Notes under the pieces: generated by a model | Databases searched by the model: none | What the model saw: only the letters and a program-made list of their open reading frames with translations | What the model was told of the DNA's origin: nothing | Shown: piece after piece, positions 28,876-40,782 of the stretch | How the letters are laid out: the number at the start of each line of letters is the position of its first letter | How positions within the stretch are numbered: the first letter of the stretch is position 1 | Assembly (NCBI RefSeq): GCF_005796205.1 | Contig: NZ_VAHN01000009.1 | Coordinates: 1 to 64,000, forward strand | DNA length: 64,000 nucleotides | Direction: 5' to 3' | DNA from: Pseudarthrobacter sp. NamE2 | GTDB taxonomy: Bacteria > Actinomycetota > Actinomycetes > Actinomycetales > Micrococcaceae | Position numbers and translations under genes: made by a program

Positions 28876-29754
28876 TTACTTGCGGCCGGAAAGCTGGAGG
28901 ACCTGCTTGAAGAGTCCGGAGTGGTCCAGTGCGCCGTCGCCCTGGTTGACGGTGGCGGCGACGAGCTGTGCGACGACGGCGCCGAGGGGGACGGCGACGT
29001 TGGCTTCGCGGGCTGCTGAGGTGACGATGCCCAGGTCCTTGTGGTGGAGGGCGAGGCGGAAGCCGGGGTCGAAGTTGCGGTCGAGCATCTTCTGGCCCTT
29101 CTGGTCCAGGACCTTGGAGCCGGCCAGGCCGCCGCCAAGGACCTTGAGCGCGGCGTCGGTGTCCACGCCGTAGGCTTCGAGGAAGGCGATGGCTTCGCCG
29201 AGGACTTCGATGTTGACCGCGACAATGAGCTGGTTGGCGGCCTTGACGGTCTGGCCGGAGCCGGAGGGGCCGACGTGGACGATGGTCTTGCCGACGGCGT
29301 TAAGGACGTCCTGTGCGGCGTCGAAGTCTTCCTTGTCGCCGCCGACCATGATGGAGAGGGCGGCGTCGATGGCGCCCTGTTCGCCGCCGGAGACCGGAGC
29401 GTCAAGGGGGCGGATGCCGGCTTCGCGGGCTTCGTCGGAGAGGCGCTTGGCGACGTCGGGACGGATGCTGGAGGCGTCGATCCACAGGGTGCCCTGCCTG
29501 GCGTTGGTAAAGACGCCGTCCTTGCCGGTGACGACGCCTTCAACGTCGGGGGAGTCCGGCACCATGGTGATGACGACGTCGGCATCCTTGACGGCGTCAG
29601 CGATGCTGGAGGCGCCCTTGCCGCCTTCGGAGACGAGCTTGTCGATCTTGTCCTGGCTGCGGTTGAAGCCGGTGACGGTGTGGCCGGCCTTGACCAGGTT
29701 GATGGCCATGGGCAGGCCCATGATTCCGAGGCCGATAACTGCAACGTTGCTCAT
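28876..29754 (-). CDS. glxR: 2-hydroxy-3-oxopropionate (tartronate semialdehyde) reductase
   Basis: Reduces tartronate semialdehyde to D-glycerate with NAD(P)H. The 292-residue beta-hydroxyacid dehydrogenase starts VAVIGLGIMGLPMAINLVKAGH (Rossmann), has the substrate motif DAPVSGGEQGA, and GPSGSGQTVKAANQLIVAVN with the catalytic lysine. The ATG at 29754 follows AGGAAAGAGAACC; a much longer upstream open frame is non-homologous. It sits between hyi and gcl. Confidence 0.96.
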   Translation of the reverse strand: MSNVAVIGLGIMGLPMAINLVKAGHTVTGFNRSQDKIDKLVSEGGKGASSIADAVKDADVVITMVPDSPDVEGVVTGKDGVFTNARQGTLWIDASSIRPDVAKRLSDEAREAGIRPLDAPVSGGEQGAIDAALSIMVGGDKEDFDAAQDVLNAVGKTIVHVGPSGSGQTVKAANQLIVAVNIEVLGEAIAFLEAYGVDTDAALKVLGGGLAGSKVLDQKGQKMLDRNFDPGFRLALHHKDLGIVTSAAREANVAVPLGAVVAQLVAATVNQGDGALDHSGLFKQVLQLSGRK

Positions 29755-29819
29755 AATGGTTCTCTTTCCTGAAGTCTTTGTGGCGGTGCGGGGAGCGCGG
29801 GTCTGAGGAGTGGCCGGGA

Positions 29820-30620
29820 TTAACGGGCGATTCGTTCGCGGATGGCCCAGCTGAAGGCCGTTTCCTGCGGTTCCTTGTATTCGAGGCCGATGTAACCCCC
29901 GTAGCCGAGTTCGCGGCTGCGGGCGATCCATTCCCCGAGGGGGAGGGTGCCGGTGCCGGGAGCGCCGCGGCCGGGGTTGTCGGCGATCTGGATGTGGCCG
30001 AAGTCCTTGGCGTGGTTTTCGATGACGGATTCGACGTCGTCGCCGTTGACTGCGAGGTGGTAGAAATCGGCGAGGAGCTTGATGTTGGCGGCGCCGGACT
30101 CTGCCTTTACGCGGGCGATGACCTTGAGGGCGTCGTCGGCGGTAAGGAGCGGGTACTTGGGTGCGCCGCTGACCGGTTCGAGGAGGACGGTGCCGCCAAT
30201 GCGGGCGACGCCTTCGGCCGCCGCCGCCAGGTTCTTGACGGCGAGTTCGTCCTGCTCTTCCGGGGTGAAGTCGTCCTGCCGGTTGCCGTAGAGGGCATTG
30301 AAGGCCTTGCATCCGAGGCGCTCGCCGATGCCGGCGACGACGTCGATGTTGTCCTTGAACTCGGAGCAGCGGCCTTTCCAGGAAACCAGGCCCCGGTCGC
30401 CGCCCGGCATGTTGCCCGCGTTGAAGTTCAGGCCGGTCAGCTGGACGCCGGCGTCCTTGATGGCGTTCTCAAAGCTTGTGATGTCGCTGTCGGCGGGAAC
30501 GGAGGTGTCGAAGGGCCACCAGAACTCGACGGCGTCGAAGCCTGCTGCCTTGGCCGCCGCGGGGCGCTCGAGCAGGGGCAGCTCCGTGAGGAGGATGGAG
30601 CAGTTCACTGTGTACGTCAT
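29820..30620 (-). CDS. hyi: Hydroxypyruvate isomerase
   Basis: Interconverts hydroxypyruvate and tartronate semialdehyde. The 266-residue TIM barrel of the Hyi/xylose-isomerase-like family shows YTVNCSILLTELPLLERPAAA, GFDAVEFWWPF, the LLEPVSG strand with catalytic Glu, LLADFYHLA, and GHIQIADNPGRGAPG with the second Glu in IGLEYK. It is the first gene of the hyi-glxR-gcl-glxK-allB operon and carries a tandem IclR-like operator at 30682-30717, 60-100 bases upstream of its ATG. Confidence 0.95.
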   Translation of the reverse strand: MTYTVNCSILLTELPLLERPAAAKAAGFDAVEFWWPFDTSVPADSDITSFENAIKDAGVQLTGLNFNAGNMPGGDRGLVSWKGRCSEFKDNIDVVAGIGERLGCKAFNALYGNRQDDFTPEEQDELAVKNLAAAAEGVARIGGTVLLEPVSGAPKYPLLTADDALKVIARVKAESGAANIKLLADFYHLAVNGDDVESVIENHAKDFGHIQIADNPGRGAPGTGTLPLGEWIARSRELGYGGYIGLEYKEPQETAFSWAIRERIAR

Positions 30621-30681
30621 CGTAGGTCCTTCCGAGGAGGGGCTTTGATCTATCTTCCCGTGCTTCCGGCGTCTTAGCGGT

Positions 30682-30717
30682 TTCCGCTTTGTGGAATTTA
30701 GATTCTGCTTTATGAAA
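30682..30717. promoter_or_regulatory. Tandem IclR-like operator upstream of hyi
   Basis: TTCCGCTTTGTGGAA (30682-30696) and TTCTGCTTTATGAAA (30703-30717) are direct repeats of an imperfect palindrome, 21 bp apart, in AT-rich DNA ahead of the glyoxylate operon. They resemble the sites upstream of uraD and dctA. Confidence 0.65.
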
Positions 30718-30792
30718 AGTGTAGGGAAGGGTGGCGACGGGAGTCAAGGGGAAGCCTGTGTGCAGGGCAGCAGGCCCGGGTCAGAGGGCAAG

Positions 30793-30825
30793 AAAAAGGC
30801 CGGCTGCAATGCAGCCGGCCTTTTT
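30793..30825. terminator. Bidirectional terminator after katG
   Basis: GGCCGGCTGCA pairs with TGCAGCCGGCC (30798-30820) and is flanked by AAAAA on the left and TTTTT on the right, so it works on either strand. It follows the katG stop by 12 bases and insulates the hyi promoter. Confidence 0.9.
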
Positions 30826-30837
30826 CGGGGGTGACTA

Positions 30838-33144
<2,307 letters not shown>

Positions 33145-33195
33145 CTATGGCCGAGGCCGCGGTCGGACTCGGGCAGCCGCTTCAACCCTCCCATT

Positions 33196-33242
33196 TGAAC
33201 ATGGGCGGAAGTGCGCACTGAACCCCCTGCCGCCTATGTTCA
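33196..33242 (-). terminator. Hairpin at the end of the MHS transporter gene
   Basis: TGAACATGGGCGG (33196-33208) pairs with CCGCCTATGTTCA (33230-33242) with one mismatch across a 21-base loop, overlapping the transporter stop codon. No strong T run, so termination is only probable. Confidence 0.45.
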
Positions 33243-34529
33243 CTGTGTGAGATCCTTGCCCTTTGTTTCGGGTATGGTGAAGACGAATGCGGCGCTAATG
33301 ACCAGCAGAAAAACCGCGTAGATGTTGAAAACCTGCGGCGCGCCCAAGGACGCGCCCAGCCACTGCTGCAGGTAAGGCGCGGTCCCGCCAAAGGCAGCCA
33401 CGCAGATCGAATACGGAACCCCGACGCCCACGGTGCGGATCGACGTCGGGAACAGCTCGGCGTACACGGCCGGGACAATGGCTGCGCTCGCGGCAATGAA
33501 GACCAGCATTACGGACATGCTGACGGCCAGCTGCCAGGCGGAGTCCTTCAGCAGCCACGTCATGGGGAAATGGAAGACGGCGGAGCCGACGGCGCCGGCC
33601 CACAGGACCTTCTTCCGCCCGATCCGGTCGGAAAGCTTGCCCCACGCCGGCAGGGCGGCGATGAAGACGATGTTGGCGATGACGCCGGCCCACAGCGCCT
33701 CGCCGCGGTCGATCTTCAGTGCTGTCGTGGCATAGCTCGGCGCCACCACGCCCCAGATGTAGTAGATCACCGTTAAACCCACGGTCAGCCCGATCACCTG
33801 CAGCGCCTGCTTCCGGTAGCGGACAACCTGCGGCCAGATGGGGGCGCGCTTTTGGGAGGCGGATTCGCCCTCGAACGCATCGGTCTCATGCAGCCGTGCC
33901 CGCATGATCAGCGCGTACAGGCCCATTGCGGCACCCAGCAGGAACGGGATGCGCCAGCCCCACGCGTTCATGGCCTCAGCGGTCAGCGTCATGTTCAGCA
34001 CCGCGCCGAGCAGCGTGCCGAACAGGATGCCCACGGTGCCTGAGGTGTAGATCAGCGTCGCCCAGAACCCCCGGTGTTCCCTGGGTGCCATCTCGGACAG
34101 GTAGGTTTGTGACGACGGCAGCTCGCCACCGTGCGCCAGGCCCTGGATGAGCCGGGCCACCAGGAGCATCAGCGATGCCCACGCCCCGATGCTGGCGAAC
34201 GTCGGCGCGATACCGATCATCAGGCTGCCCAGCGAAGCGAGGCCGACGGCGAGGGTCATCGAGGTCTTTCGGCCCACCCTATCGCCGATCCAGCCGAACA
34301 GGAAACCGCCGAAGGGCCGGGCAACGAAGCCGACGGCGAAGATCGCCAGGGTGGACAGCACGGCCGACGCCGGGTCGGCCTTGCTGAAGAGCTGGCTGGC
34401 GATGAACGGCGTGAACGTAGCGTAGATGGCCCAGTCGTACCATTCAACCGCGTTGCCGATGCCGGTGCCGACAATGGTCTTCGCGGTGGACACCCGTTCA
34501 GTCTGCTGTTTTGTTGCTGCAATGGACAT
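33240..34529 (-). CDS. MFS transporter, metabolite:H+ symporter (MHS) family
   Basis: A 429-residue twelve-helix carrier. GNAVEWYDWAIYATFTPF in TM1, GWIGDRVGRK between TM2 and TM3, RLIQGLAHGGELPSSQTYL in TM4, and GKLSDRIGRKKVLW between TM8 and TM9 are the MHS signatures seen in dicarboxylate, aromatic-acid and proline/betaine (ProP) symporters. The N-terminus lacks ProP's long coiled-coil tail. It is 87 bases downstream of the M20 amidohydrolase on the same strand, so it may import the amide or N-acyl substrate of that enzyme. Confidence 0.88.
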   Translation of the reverse strand: MSIAATKQQTERVSTAKTIVGTGIGNAVEWYDWAIYATFTPFIASQLFSKADPASAVLSTLAIFAVGFVARPFGGFLFGWIGDRVGRKTSMTLAVGLASLGSLMIGIAPTFASIGAWASLMLLVARLIQGLAHGGELPSSQTYLSEMAPREHRGFWATLIYTSGTVGILFGTLLGAVLNMTLTAEAMNAWGWRIPFLLGAAMGLYALIMRARLHETDAFEGESASQKRAPIWPQVVRYRKQALQVIGLTVGLTVIYYIWGVVAPSYATTALKIDRGEALWAGVIANIVFIAALPAWGKLSDRIGRKKVLWAGAVGSAVFHFPMTWLLKDSAWQLAVSMSVMLVFIAASAAIVPAVYAELFPTSIRTVGVGVPYSICVAAFGGTAPYLQQWLGASLGAPQVFNIYAVFLLVISAAFVFTIPETKGKDLTQ

Positions 34530-34616
34530 GGTTGCTTCCTGGTGGTCGGTGTGGAGGGGAGGCGCCGGGCAGCGGCGCTGCTGCCCGGCGGTCAGGCGGT
34601 TGTGGCCAGGCGGCGG

Positions 34617-35879
34617 TCAGGCGGTTGCGGACAGTGTGGCCAGCCGGGAGATGGCCAGCTCCGCGTAGAGCGCGGCACCGTCAGCCAGCACGCCGTCGTC
34701 GAACGTTGCGTAGGGGGAGTGGTTGAAGGGTGAGGTGGACGGGTCGCCGCCCGGGGCGACGGCGCTGAGCCCCACGAAGGTGCCGGGCACCTCCGCCAGC
34801 ACCCGGGAGAAGTCCTCGGATCCGCTGAGCGGGGTGGCCCAGCGGGACAGGCGGCGCTCGCCGAACAGCTCGGTGATCACTTTCTCGGCAGTGTGTGTTT
34901 CGTCCTCGTTGGTGATGGTGAGAGGGTACTCCGGCTGGTAGTCGACGTGGACCTCGACGCCGTGCCCGGCGGCGATGCCCTGGAGCAGGCGCGGCACCGC
35001 CTCCATCATCTTCAGCCGGGAGGTTTCGGAAAATGTCCGGACTGTCGCCTCGATCCGTGCCGATTCCGGGATGACGTTGCGTTTGGTCCCGGCGTGCAGC
35101 ACGCCGACGGACAGTACGACGGGATCGAACATGTTGAACTGCCGGGTGACCATCACCTGCAGGGCGGTCACCATCTCCGCCGCCACGGTCACCGGGTCCT
35201 TCGCCGCGTGCGGAGCAGAGCCGTGGCCGCCGGCGCCCAAGACGATGACCTCGAGTCCGTCGGAGGCGCTGAGCATCACCCCGGGCTTGGTGCAGAACGT
35301 GCCGTGCGGCTCCAGCGACGAGAACACGTGCATCCCGTAGGCCGCCTGGACGCGCTGGCCGGCGGCGTCCAGGACACCTTCGCGGAGCATGTAGCCGGCT
35401 CCATCGCAGCCTTCCTCGCCGGGCTGGAACATGAGCACGACGTCGCCGGCGAGCAGGTGCCTCTTCCCTGCCAGGAGAGAGGCGGCTCCTGCGAGCATGG
35501 AGGTGTGCAAGTCGTGGCCGCAGGCGTGCATGGCGCCGTCGGTCCGGGAGGTGTATTCCACGCCGGTCTTTTCCTGGACGGGCAGCCCGTCCATGTCGGC
35601 GCGGAGCAGGACGGCCGGCCGTTCGGTGCTGTTCCCGGCACTGCCTTCCCCGCTGCGGCCTTCGTTGCCGTCCCCGGAACCGGCACCGCCGCGCAGAACC
35701 GCGGTGACCGACGTCGTTTCCTTGCCCAGGGTGATCTCATAGGGCAGGCCGTCGAGCGCCTGGAGGACACGCTCCTGGGTGCGGGGAAGGTGCAGGCCGA
35801 TTTCCGGTTCCCGGTGCAGGTCGTGGCGGAGGCGGATGAGGTCTTCCTGCAGATCGCGGGCGTCGTCGGTAATGGGCAC
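34617..35879 (-). CDS. M20D-family amidohydrolase
   Basis: A 420-residue zinc amidohydrolase of the hippurate/N-acyl-amino-acid/IAA-conjugate hydrolase class. Metal motifs: RADMDGLPVQEK, AMHACGHDLHTSMLAGAA, FQPGEEGCDGAGYML. The dimerisation insert follows GGHGSAPH. The GTG at 35879 behind GGAGGAG is preferred; the frame upstream has no homology. It is not AllC-like, so it does not fill the missing allantoate step. Divergent from a tandem Lrp regulator and followed by an MHS transporter, it forms a probable uptake-and-hydrolysis unit for an N-acylated amino acid. Confidence 0.88.
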   Translation of the reverse strand: MPITDDARDLQEDLIRLRHDLHREPEIGLHLPRTQERVLQALDGLPYEITLGKETTSVTAVLRGGAGSGDGNEGRSGEGSAGNSTERPAVLLRADMDGLPVQEKTGVEYTSRTDGAMHACGHDLHTSMLAGAASLLAGKRHLLAGDVVLMFQPGEEGCDGAGYMLREGVLDAAGQRVQAAYGMHVFSSLEPHGTFCTKPGVMLSASDGLEVIVLGAGGHGSAPHAAKDPVTVAAEMVTALQVMVTRQFNMFDPVVLSVGVLHAGTKRNVIPESARIEATVRTFSETSRLKMMEAVPRLLQGIAAGHGVEVHVDYQPEYPLTITNEDETHTAEKVITELFGERRLSRWATPLSGSEDFSRVLAEVPGTFVGLSAVAPGGDPSTSPFNHSPYATFDDGVLADGAALYAELAISRLATLSATA

Positions 35880-36012
35880 TTGTTCTCCTCCACTTGTACG
35901 GTCGGGCTTGAGGTTTATTCTGAAGTGGCCTGGTTCACAGTCGACGGAAGCGCAGGAAATGTGCTGCTGCACCGGGTCAGAAGCAGGAATCATGCACAGA
36001 AAGGGTCCGTCA

Positions 36013-37038
36013 ATGGAGCTCGGCGAGGAAGACCTGGCACTCATCCAGGTCCTTCAGGCGCATCCCCGGCTTGGCTGGGCGGATGCGGCGAGGGTCCTTG
36101 GCGTGCATGCCACCACGCTGGCGGCCCGGTGGGAACGGCTGAGGGCCAGCGGTTCGGCCTGGGTGACGGCGCACCTCGCGGGCGATCCGCGCCAGATGCT
36201 GCTCGCCTTCGTGGCCGTGGACTGTGACATGAACCTGAGGGACAGTGTGACGGCACAGTTGGCGGCGATCCCGGAAATCGTCACGGTGGAGGAGGCGGCG
36301 AGCAACCGGGACCTCATGCTGACGGTCATCACCGGATCCCTCGAGGGATTCAGCACCAACGTGGTGTCGCGGCTGAAAGCCATCAAGGGCTTGACGAAAT
36401 ACCAGACGGCGCTGTGCACCAGGCTTCACACCAGTGCCGACGAGTGGCGGCTGAACATCCTGGACAAGTCCCAGCTCGCAACGCTCCGCTCGCTGGGGCA
36501 GGGTTTGTCGGGTGCCGGCAGGGAGGCAGCAACAGCCCCGCTCCCACAGAGCCACCTCGATCTGCTCCCGTATCTGGCCAGGGACGGCCGGGCTACGGCG
36601 GCCGAGATAGCCCGGGACCTTGAACGGCATCCTGCCACTGTGCAGCGGCAGCTGAACCGCGTCCTCGCCAGCGGCCTGCTGCTCTTCCGCTGTGAACTGG
36701 CGCAGGGCTATTCGTCGTTTCCGGTGACCTGCCAGTGGTTCGCCAATGTGCCGGCAGGCCGGCACGAGGAAGCAGCGGCGGCCTTCCGCACCATCAGCAA
36801 CGTCCGGCTCAGTGCTTCCACCACGGGCGCAACCAACTTCGTGATCATCATGTGGCTGCAGTCGCTCGCGGACGTGATGACTGCTGAGCTGGCGCTGCAG
36901 CAAAAGGTGCCGGGCATCGAGCTGGTGGAGAGCGTGGTGATGCTGCGGACCGTGAAGCGCGTGGGCTGGATGCTGAACGAAGATACAACGGCGAGCGGCG
37001 CCGTCGTCCATCCGGGAACCTTGGGCGCTGGCAGCTGA
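36013..37038 (+). CDS. Tandem Lrp/AsnC-family regulator
   Basis: A 341-residue protein with two complete Lrp units in a row. The first helix-turn-helix is near residues 5-50 (LALIQVLQAHPRLGWADAARVLGVHATTLAARWERL) with a RAM ligand domain behind it. The second helix-turn-helix is near 180-225 (LLPYLARDGRATAAEIARDLERHPATVQRQLNRVL), followed by a second RAM domain. Ordinary Lrp proteins are about 150 residues. ATG 36013 follows AAAGGG. Its divergence from the M20 amidohydrolase suggests it senses an amino acid and controls that unit. Confidence 0.88.
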   Translation: MELGEEDLALIQVLQAHPRLGWADAARVLGVHATTLAARWERLRASGSAWVTAHLAGDPRQMLLAFVAVDCDMNLRDSVTAQLAAIPEIVTVEEAASNRDLMLTVITGSLEGFSTNVVSRLKAIKGLTKYQTALCTRLHTSADEWRLNILDKSQLATLRSLGQGLSGAGREAATAPLPQSHLDLLPYLARDGRATAAEIARDLERHPATVQRQLNRVLASGLLLFRCELAQGYSSFPVTCQWFANVPAGRHEEAAAAFRTISNVRLSASTTGATNFVIIMWLQSLADVMTAELALQQKVPGIELVESVVMLRTVKRVGWMLNEDTTASGAVVHPGTLGAGS

Positions 37039-37081
37039 AGCGCGCCGGACCACAGGGAACAAGGTGGAAAACTTTGCCCCC

Positions 37082-37109
37082 TTGACTCCACATTCACAAG
37101 GGATACGGT
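37082..37109 (+). promoter_or_regulatory. Candidate promoter of the cupin gene
   Basis: TTGACT (37082-37087) and TACGGT (37104-37109) are separated by 16 bases, close to actinobacterial housekeeping promoters. They would give a leader of about 150 bases before the ATG at 37268. Confidence 0.35.
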
Positions 37110-37267
37110 TGGAAATACGCCAGCCCGCAGCTGGTGAACGGGCGCGCACCTGGGGAAAGGCGCACGCTGCAACAGGTCTCGCCATACTTCACCGCTTGTG
37201 CGGTATCAAACCCATTGCCTGGTTCCGGCCAGGCAGACGTACTTCGAATCCCTCAGGTTGTGTCCCA

Positions 37268-37666
37268 ATGACCGCAAACTTCATCCGGGCTTTGGCTGTT
37301 AAGTCGTTCGACGTTCCCGACAGGAAACGCTGCCCGGACAAGGCGGAGTTCGACCTCGTCACAGTTGATGACTATTCGGTGGCCCGGCTGATCCTCGCCC
37401 CGGGCTGGCGCTGGTCCGAGTGCGCCAAACCCGTGGAGCTGACAGCCTTTTGCGAGCACCACCACTTGGGCTACTGCATCGCAGGCCAACTGGAGATTGA
37501 AATGCCCGACGGCGGACACACAACCATCCGCGCGAATGACACTTATGCGCTCCCTCCCGGGCATGACGAGTGGGTGGCCGGCGATGAGCCGTTCGTGGCC
37601 GTCGAGTTCCTGGGGGCTGCCTCGTTTGGGCGTCCCCGCAGTTACGGAATGCATGCCCTGATCTGA
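37268..37666 (+). CDS. Cupin-domain protein
   Basis: A 132-residue single-cupin protein: CEHHHLGYCIAGQLEIEMPDGG is the first metal-binding motif (clustered His, then Glu), followed by IRANDTYALPPGHDEWVAGDEP as the second. No enzyme can be named from this. There is no signal peptide. The 229 bases upstream hold only a possible promoter. Confidence 0.85.
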   Translation: MTANFIRALAVKSFDVPDRKRCPDKAEFDLVTVDDYSVARLILAPGWRWSECAKPVELTAFCEHHHLGYCIAGQLEIEMPDGGHTTIRANDTYALPPGHDEWVAGDEPFVAVEFLGAASFGRPRSYGMHALI

Positions 37667-37696
37667 CGGGCTCCAGCCGGATCTCTTCCCGTCGCC

Positions 37697-37716
37697 GCCG
37701 AAGCTAGGGCTTCGGC
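37697..37716 (-). terminator. Short stem-loop across the glgX stop
   Basis: GCCGAAGC and GCTTCGGC form an 8-bp stem around a 4-base loop spanning the glgX stop codon. It lies between two converging genes. No T run; weak terminator at best. Confidence 0.35.
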
Positions 37717-39890
37717 AGCCTGGTGGACTCGGGTGCCGTGATCAGGGCCAGCGACGCCGCCACGGAGTGGTCGGGCTTCTCCGGCGGTTTGGCGTATGCC
37801 CGAAGGACCAGCAGCGACTTGGCGGCCAGTGTCACCGTGCCGTCTGCCTCGAGGAAGCCCTGGTCCGCGTGTTCACCGGCTGTGTCGATCAGCTGCTCCC
37901 ATGCCGGCGCGTACTCGGTGTTCGGCAGTGTGAAGTCGACCGGATGGTCCCCGGAATTGCAGTACAGCAGGAAGTGGTGGTCCCGGATCACCCGGCCACG
38001 GTGGTCCTTGCCCACCGCCTCTCCGTTGTAGAACACCCCCAGTGCCCGGGCCAGCGGGTTGCCCCAGTCCTCGGGGACCATTTCGGTTGCATCAGTATTC
38101 AGCCAGACGATGTCCGGAAGTGGCTGGCTGAGGGCCCGCCGGACCGGACGGCCGTCGAAAAATCTGTTGCGGCGGAAGGTGGGGTGTTCACGCCGCAGGG
38201 CGCTGACCGCGGCCAGGAACTCGTTGAGCGGCTGGTCGACTTTGTCCCAGTTGATCCAGGACAGCGGTGAATCCTGGCAGTAAACGTTGTTGTTGCCCAG
38301 CTGGGTCCGCCCCAGCTCGTCGCCGTGCGCCACCATCGGCACACCCTGGGAAAGGAGGAGGGTGGCAAGGAAATTGCGTTGCTGGCGGGCGCGCAGGGCC
38401 AGGATTTTAGGGTCGTCGGTAGGGCCTTCCACCCCGCAGTTCCATGAGCGGTTGTGGGATTCACCGTCGTTGTTGTTCTCGCCGTTGGCCTCGTTGTGCT
38501 TGTTGTTGTAGGAAACCAAGTCGCGCAGGGTGAAGCCGTCGTGGGCGGTGACGAAGTTGATGGATGCCACCGGGCGCCGTCCCGAGCTTTCGTACAGGTC
38601 CGAGGAGCCGGCCAACCGCGAGGCGAATTCGCCCAGGGTGGCGGGGGCGCCGCGCCAAAAGTCGCGGACGGCGTCGCGGTATTTTCCGTTCCACTCCGTC
38701 CACAGGGGCGGGAAGTTGCCCACCTGGTAGCCGCCGGGGCCGACGTCCCACGGCTCCGCAATCAGCTTGACCTGCGATACTACCGGGTCCTGCTGCACCA
38801 GGTCGAAGAAACTGGACAGCCGGTCCACCTCATAGAAATCCCGGGCCAGCGCTGAGGCGAGGTCGAAGCGGAACCCGTCCACGTGCATTTCCAGCACCCA
38901 GTAGCGCAGCGAGTCCATCAGCAGTTGCAGGGCATGCGGGTGCCGGACGTTGATGGTGTTGCCGGTGCCGGTGTAGTCCAGGTAGTGCTGTTTCTCGTGG
39001 TCCACCAGCCGGTAGTACGCCTGGTTGTCGATGCCCTTGAATGACAGCGTGGGACCCATATGGTTGCCCTCGGCCGTGTGGTTGTAGACGACGTCGAGAA
39101 TCACCTCGATGCCCGCGGAATGCAGCGACCGGACCATCGCCTTGAATTCCTGGACCTGCTGCCCGGGCCGGAAGCTGGAACTGTAGCTTTCGTGCGGGGC
39201 GAAGAAGCCAATGGTGTTGTAGCCCCAGTAGTTGCCCAGGCCCCTGTCCTTCAGCACGCTGTCCTGGACAAACTGGTGCACCGGCATCAGCTCAATGGCC
39301 GTGACCCCCAGCTTCTTAAGGTGCTCGATCACGGCAGGGTGGGCTATCCCGGCGTACGTACCCCGTTCCTTTTCCGGCACCTCCGGGTGGGTCATGGTGA
39401 GGCCCTTCACGTGGGCCTCGTAAATCAGGGTGTCGTTGTAAGGGATCCTAGGCGGTCGGTCGTGCTGCCAGTCGAAGAAGGGACTGATGACCACAGACCG
39501 CATGGTGTTGGGCGCCGAATCCTCGGTGTTGAGGGACAGGGGATCACCAAAGTTGTACGAAAACATTGGCTGGCCCCATGTGATGTCCCCGCTCAGGGCT
39601 TTCGCGTACGGGTCCATCAGCAGCTTGTTGGGGTTGCAGCGCAGGCCTTGGCCCGGGTTGTACGGGCCGTCTACCCGGTAGCCGTAAAGCTGGCCGGGCA
39701 GGACATGGGGAAGGTAGCAGTGCCAGACAAAGCCGTCCACTGCTTCAAGCCGGATGCGCTGCTCCGTGCCGTCGTCGCCGAACAGGCAGAGGTGGACAGC
39801 GTGGGCCGCCTCGCTGAACACCGCAAAGTTCGTGCCGCTGCCGTCGTAGGTGGCACCCAGCGGATAAGGGCTCCCCGTCCAGACTTCCAT
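37704..39890 (-). CDS. glgX: Glycogen debranching enzyme GlgX
   Basis: A 728-residue GH13 isoamylase-type enzyme that trims alpha-1,6 branches of glycogen. An N-terminal CBM48-like domain ([21 protein letters not shown]) precedes the barrel with [24 protein letters not shown] (nucleophile Asp), LIAEPWDVG (acid Glu) and [11 protein letters not shown]. The ATG at 39890 has GGAGG upstream. It stands alone, with no other glycogen or trehalose (treY/treZ) gene nearby. Confidence 0.96.
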   Translation of the reverse strand: MEVWTGSPYPLGATYDGSGTNFAVFSEAAHAVHLCLFGDDGTEQRIRLEAVDGFVWHCYLPHVLPGQLYGYRVDGPYNPGQGLRCNPNKLLMDPYAKALSGDITWGQPMFSYNFGDPLSLNTEDSAPNTMRSVVISPFFDWQHDRPPRIPYNDTLIYEAHVKGLTMTHPEVPEKERGTYAGIAHPAVIEHLKKLGVTAIELMPVHQFVQDSVLKDRGLGNYWGYNTIGFFAPHESYSSSFRPGQQVQEFKAMVRSLHSAGIEVILDVVYNHTAEGNHMGPTLSFKGIDNQAYYRLVDHEKQHYLDYTGTGNTINVRHPHALQLLMDSLRYWVLEMHVDGFRFDLASALARDFYEVDRLSSFFDLVQQDPVVSQVKLIAEPWDVGPGGYQVGNFPPLWTEWNGKYRDAVRDFWRGAPATLGEFASRLAGSSDLYESSGRRPVASINFVTAHDGFTLRDLVSYNNKHNEANGENNNDGESHNRSWNCGVEGPTDDPKILALRARQQRNFLATLLLSQGVPMVAHGDELGRTQLGNNNVYCQDSPLSWINWDKVDQPLNEFLAAVSALRREHPTFRRNRFFDGRPVRRALSQPLPDIVWLNTDATEMVPEDWGNPLARALGVFYNGEAVGKDHRGRVIRDHHFLLYCNSGDHPVDFTLPNTEYAPAWEQLIDTAGEHADQGFLEADGTVTLAAKSLLVLRAYAKPPEKPDHSVAASLALITAPESTRLPKP

Positions 39891-40031
39891 GTCCCGCCTC
39901 CATCCCCAATGAGAACACCATCCAACCACAGGGGTACGACACCGGCAGAGGGGGAGGGCGGGCTTCAACTGGGCGGCGGGACAAGACGGAGGCGGGCGTA
40001 CGACGGCGGCCCAGCGCCGCCGTCGTTATTC

Positions 40032-40445
40032 CTACGCCCGGCTGATGGGGATCTTCCGCCGCTCGGCAGGATCCTGCTCGGGCAGGGGGACGCGGACTTC
40101 CAGGATTCCATCGATATAGGTTGCCTTGATGGCAGTCTGGTCGGCGCCTGCCGGAACAGTAACGGCACGGGAGAAGGTGCCGTAACGGAATTCCGAGCGG
40201 TACCCCTCCTTGCCCGTGTGTTCAGTCTTTTCCTCGTGCCGGACGGTGATCCGCAGCTGATCACCGGTCATGGTGATGTCTACGTCTTTGTCCGGGTCGA
40301 TGCCAGGGACTTCGGCCTTGATCACCAGCGTGCCGTTTTCCTTGTACTCCTCGGTCCGCAGCCAGGTGTCCAGGTCACCTTCGAAGAAGCGCCGGAGGGG
40401 CTCGGTGAAGTCCGTGCCGGTGCGGCGGAGGATGCCGTTGTTCAT
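40032..40445 (-). CDS. Hsp20/alpha-crystallin small heat shock protein
   Basis: A 137-residue ATP-independent holdase. A short N-terminal arm (about 35 residues) is followed by the alpha-crystallin domain with VIKAEVPGIDPDKDVDITMTGDQLRI, then the RYGTFSRAVTVP loop and DGILEVRVPLPE; the C-terminal KIPIS is the I-x-I anchoring motif. The ATG at 40445 follows GAAAGGAG. I looked for HspR (HAIR) and CIRCE operators in the upstream DNA and found none. Confidence 0.95.
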   Translation of the reverse strand: MNNGILRRTGTDFTEPLRRFFEGDLDTWLRTEEYKENGTLVIKAEVPGIDPDKDVDITMTGDQLRITVRHEEKTEHTGKEGYRSEFRYGTFSRAVTVPAGADQTAIKATYIDGILEVRVPLPEQDPAERRKIPISRA

Positions 40446-40782
40446 TGCTTTGCTCCTTTCGCTGTGGGTTTGGGTGTGGCCGCGGACCGGTGCCCGGGCA
40501 TCAAAGGCGCCGGACCGCGGGGCAGAAAAGGTTTGTTGTGGGAATCGCATCAAGGCGGGGAAGGCGATGGCATGCCTCGAATGAGGTAGTGCTGCCCAGC
40601 CCGGTATGTGCTGGGGAAGTTGGCGTTGGCTTTCATGGCTCATGCTTCCAGTGACGCCGGTTGGCCGACTGCTTTAGCCAATTTTGTTTATACCCAATCC
40701 GGCCCGTTCGGTCACGGGGTATTTTGCAACTTTTCCCAGGGCGCCCGCCGTGTCTTGTTGTTCCGTGCTGCAGACTGTTGCC
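40446..40782. other. 337-bp divergent intergenic region
   Basis: Separates the small heat shock gene from the monooxygenase gene. It must contain both promoters. The only conspicuous word is CCTCGAATGAGG, a 12-base near-palindrome around 40575. No small gene with a ribosome site was found. Confidence 0.55.

Noticed and set aside
34617..35879. M20 enzyme as the missing allantoate amidohydrolase
   Set aside because: The metal and insert motifs are of the M20D hippurate/N-acyl hydrolase type, and the gene pairs with an Lrp regulator and MHS carrier rather than with allB.
37225..37260. A tRNA T-arm-like word (TTCGAATCC)
   Set aside because: No acceptor, D or anticodon stem can be folded around it, and the 3' end does not fit.
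40446..40782. HspR (HAIR) or CIRCE operator for the small heat shock gene
   Set aside because: Only a weak CCTCGAATGAGG palindrome was found; neither consensus is present.
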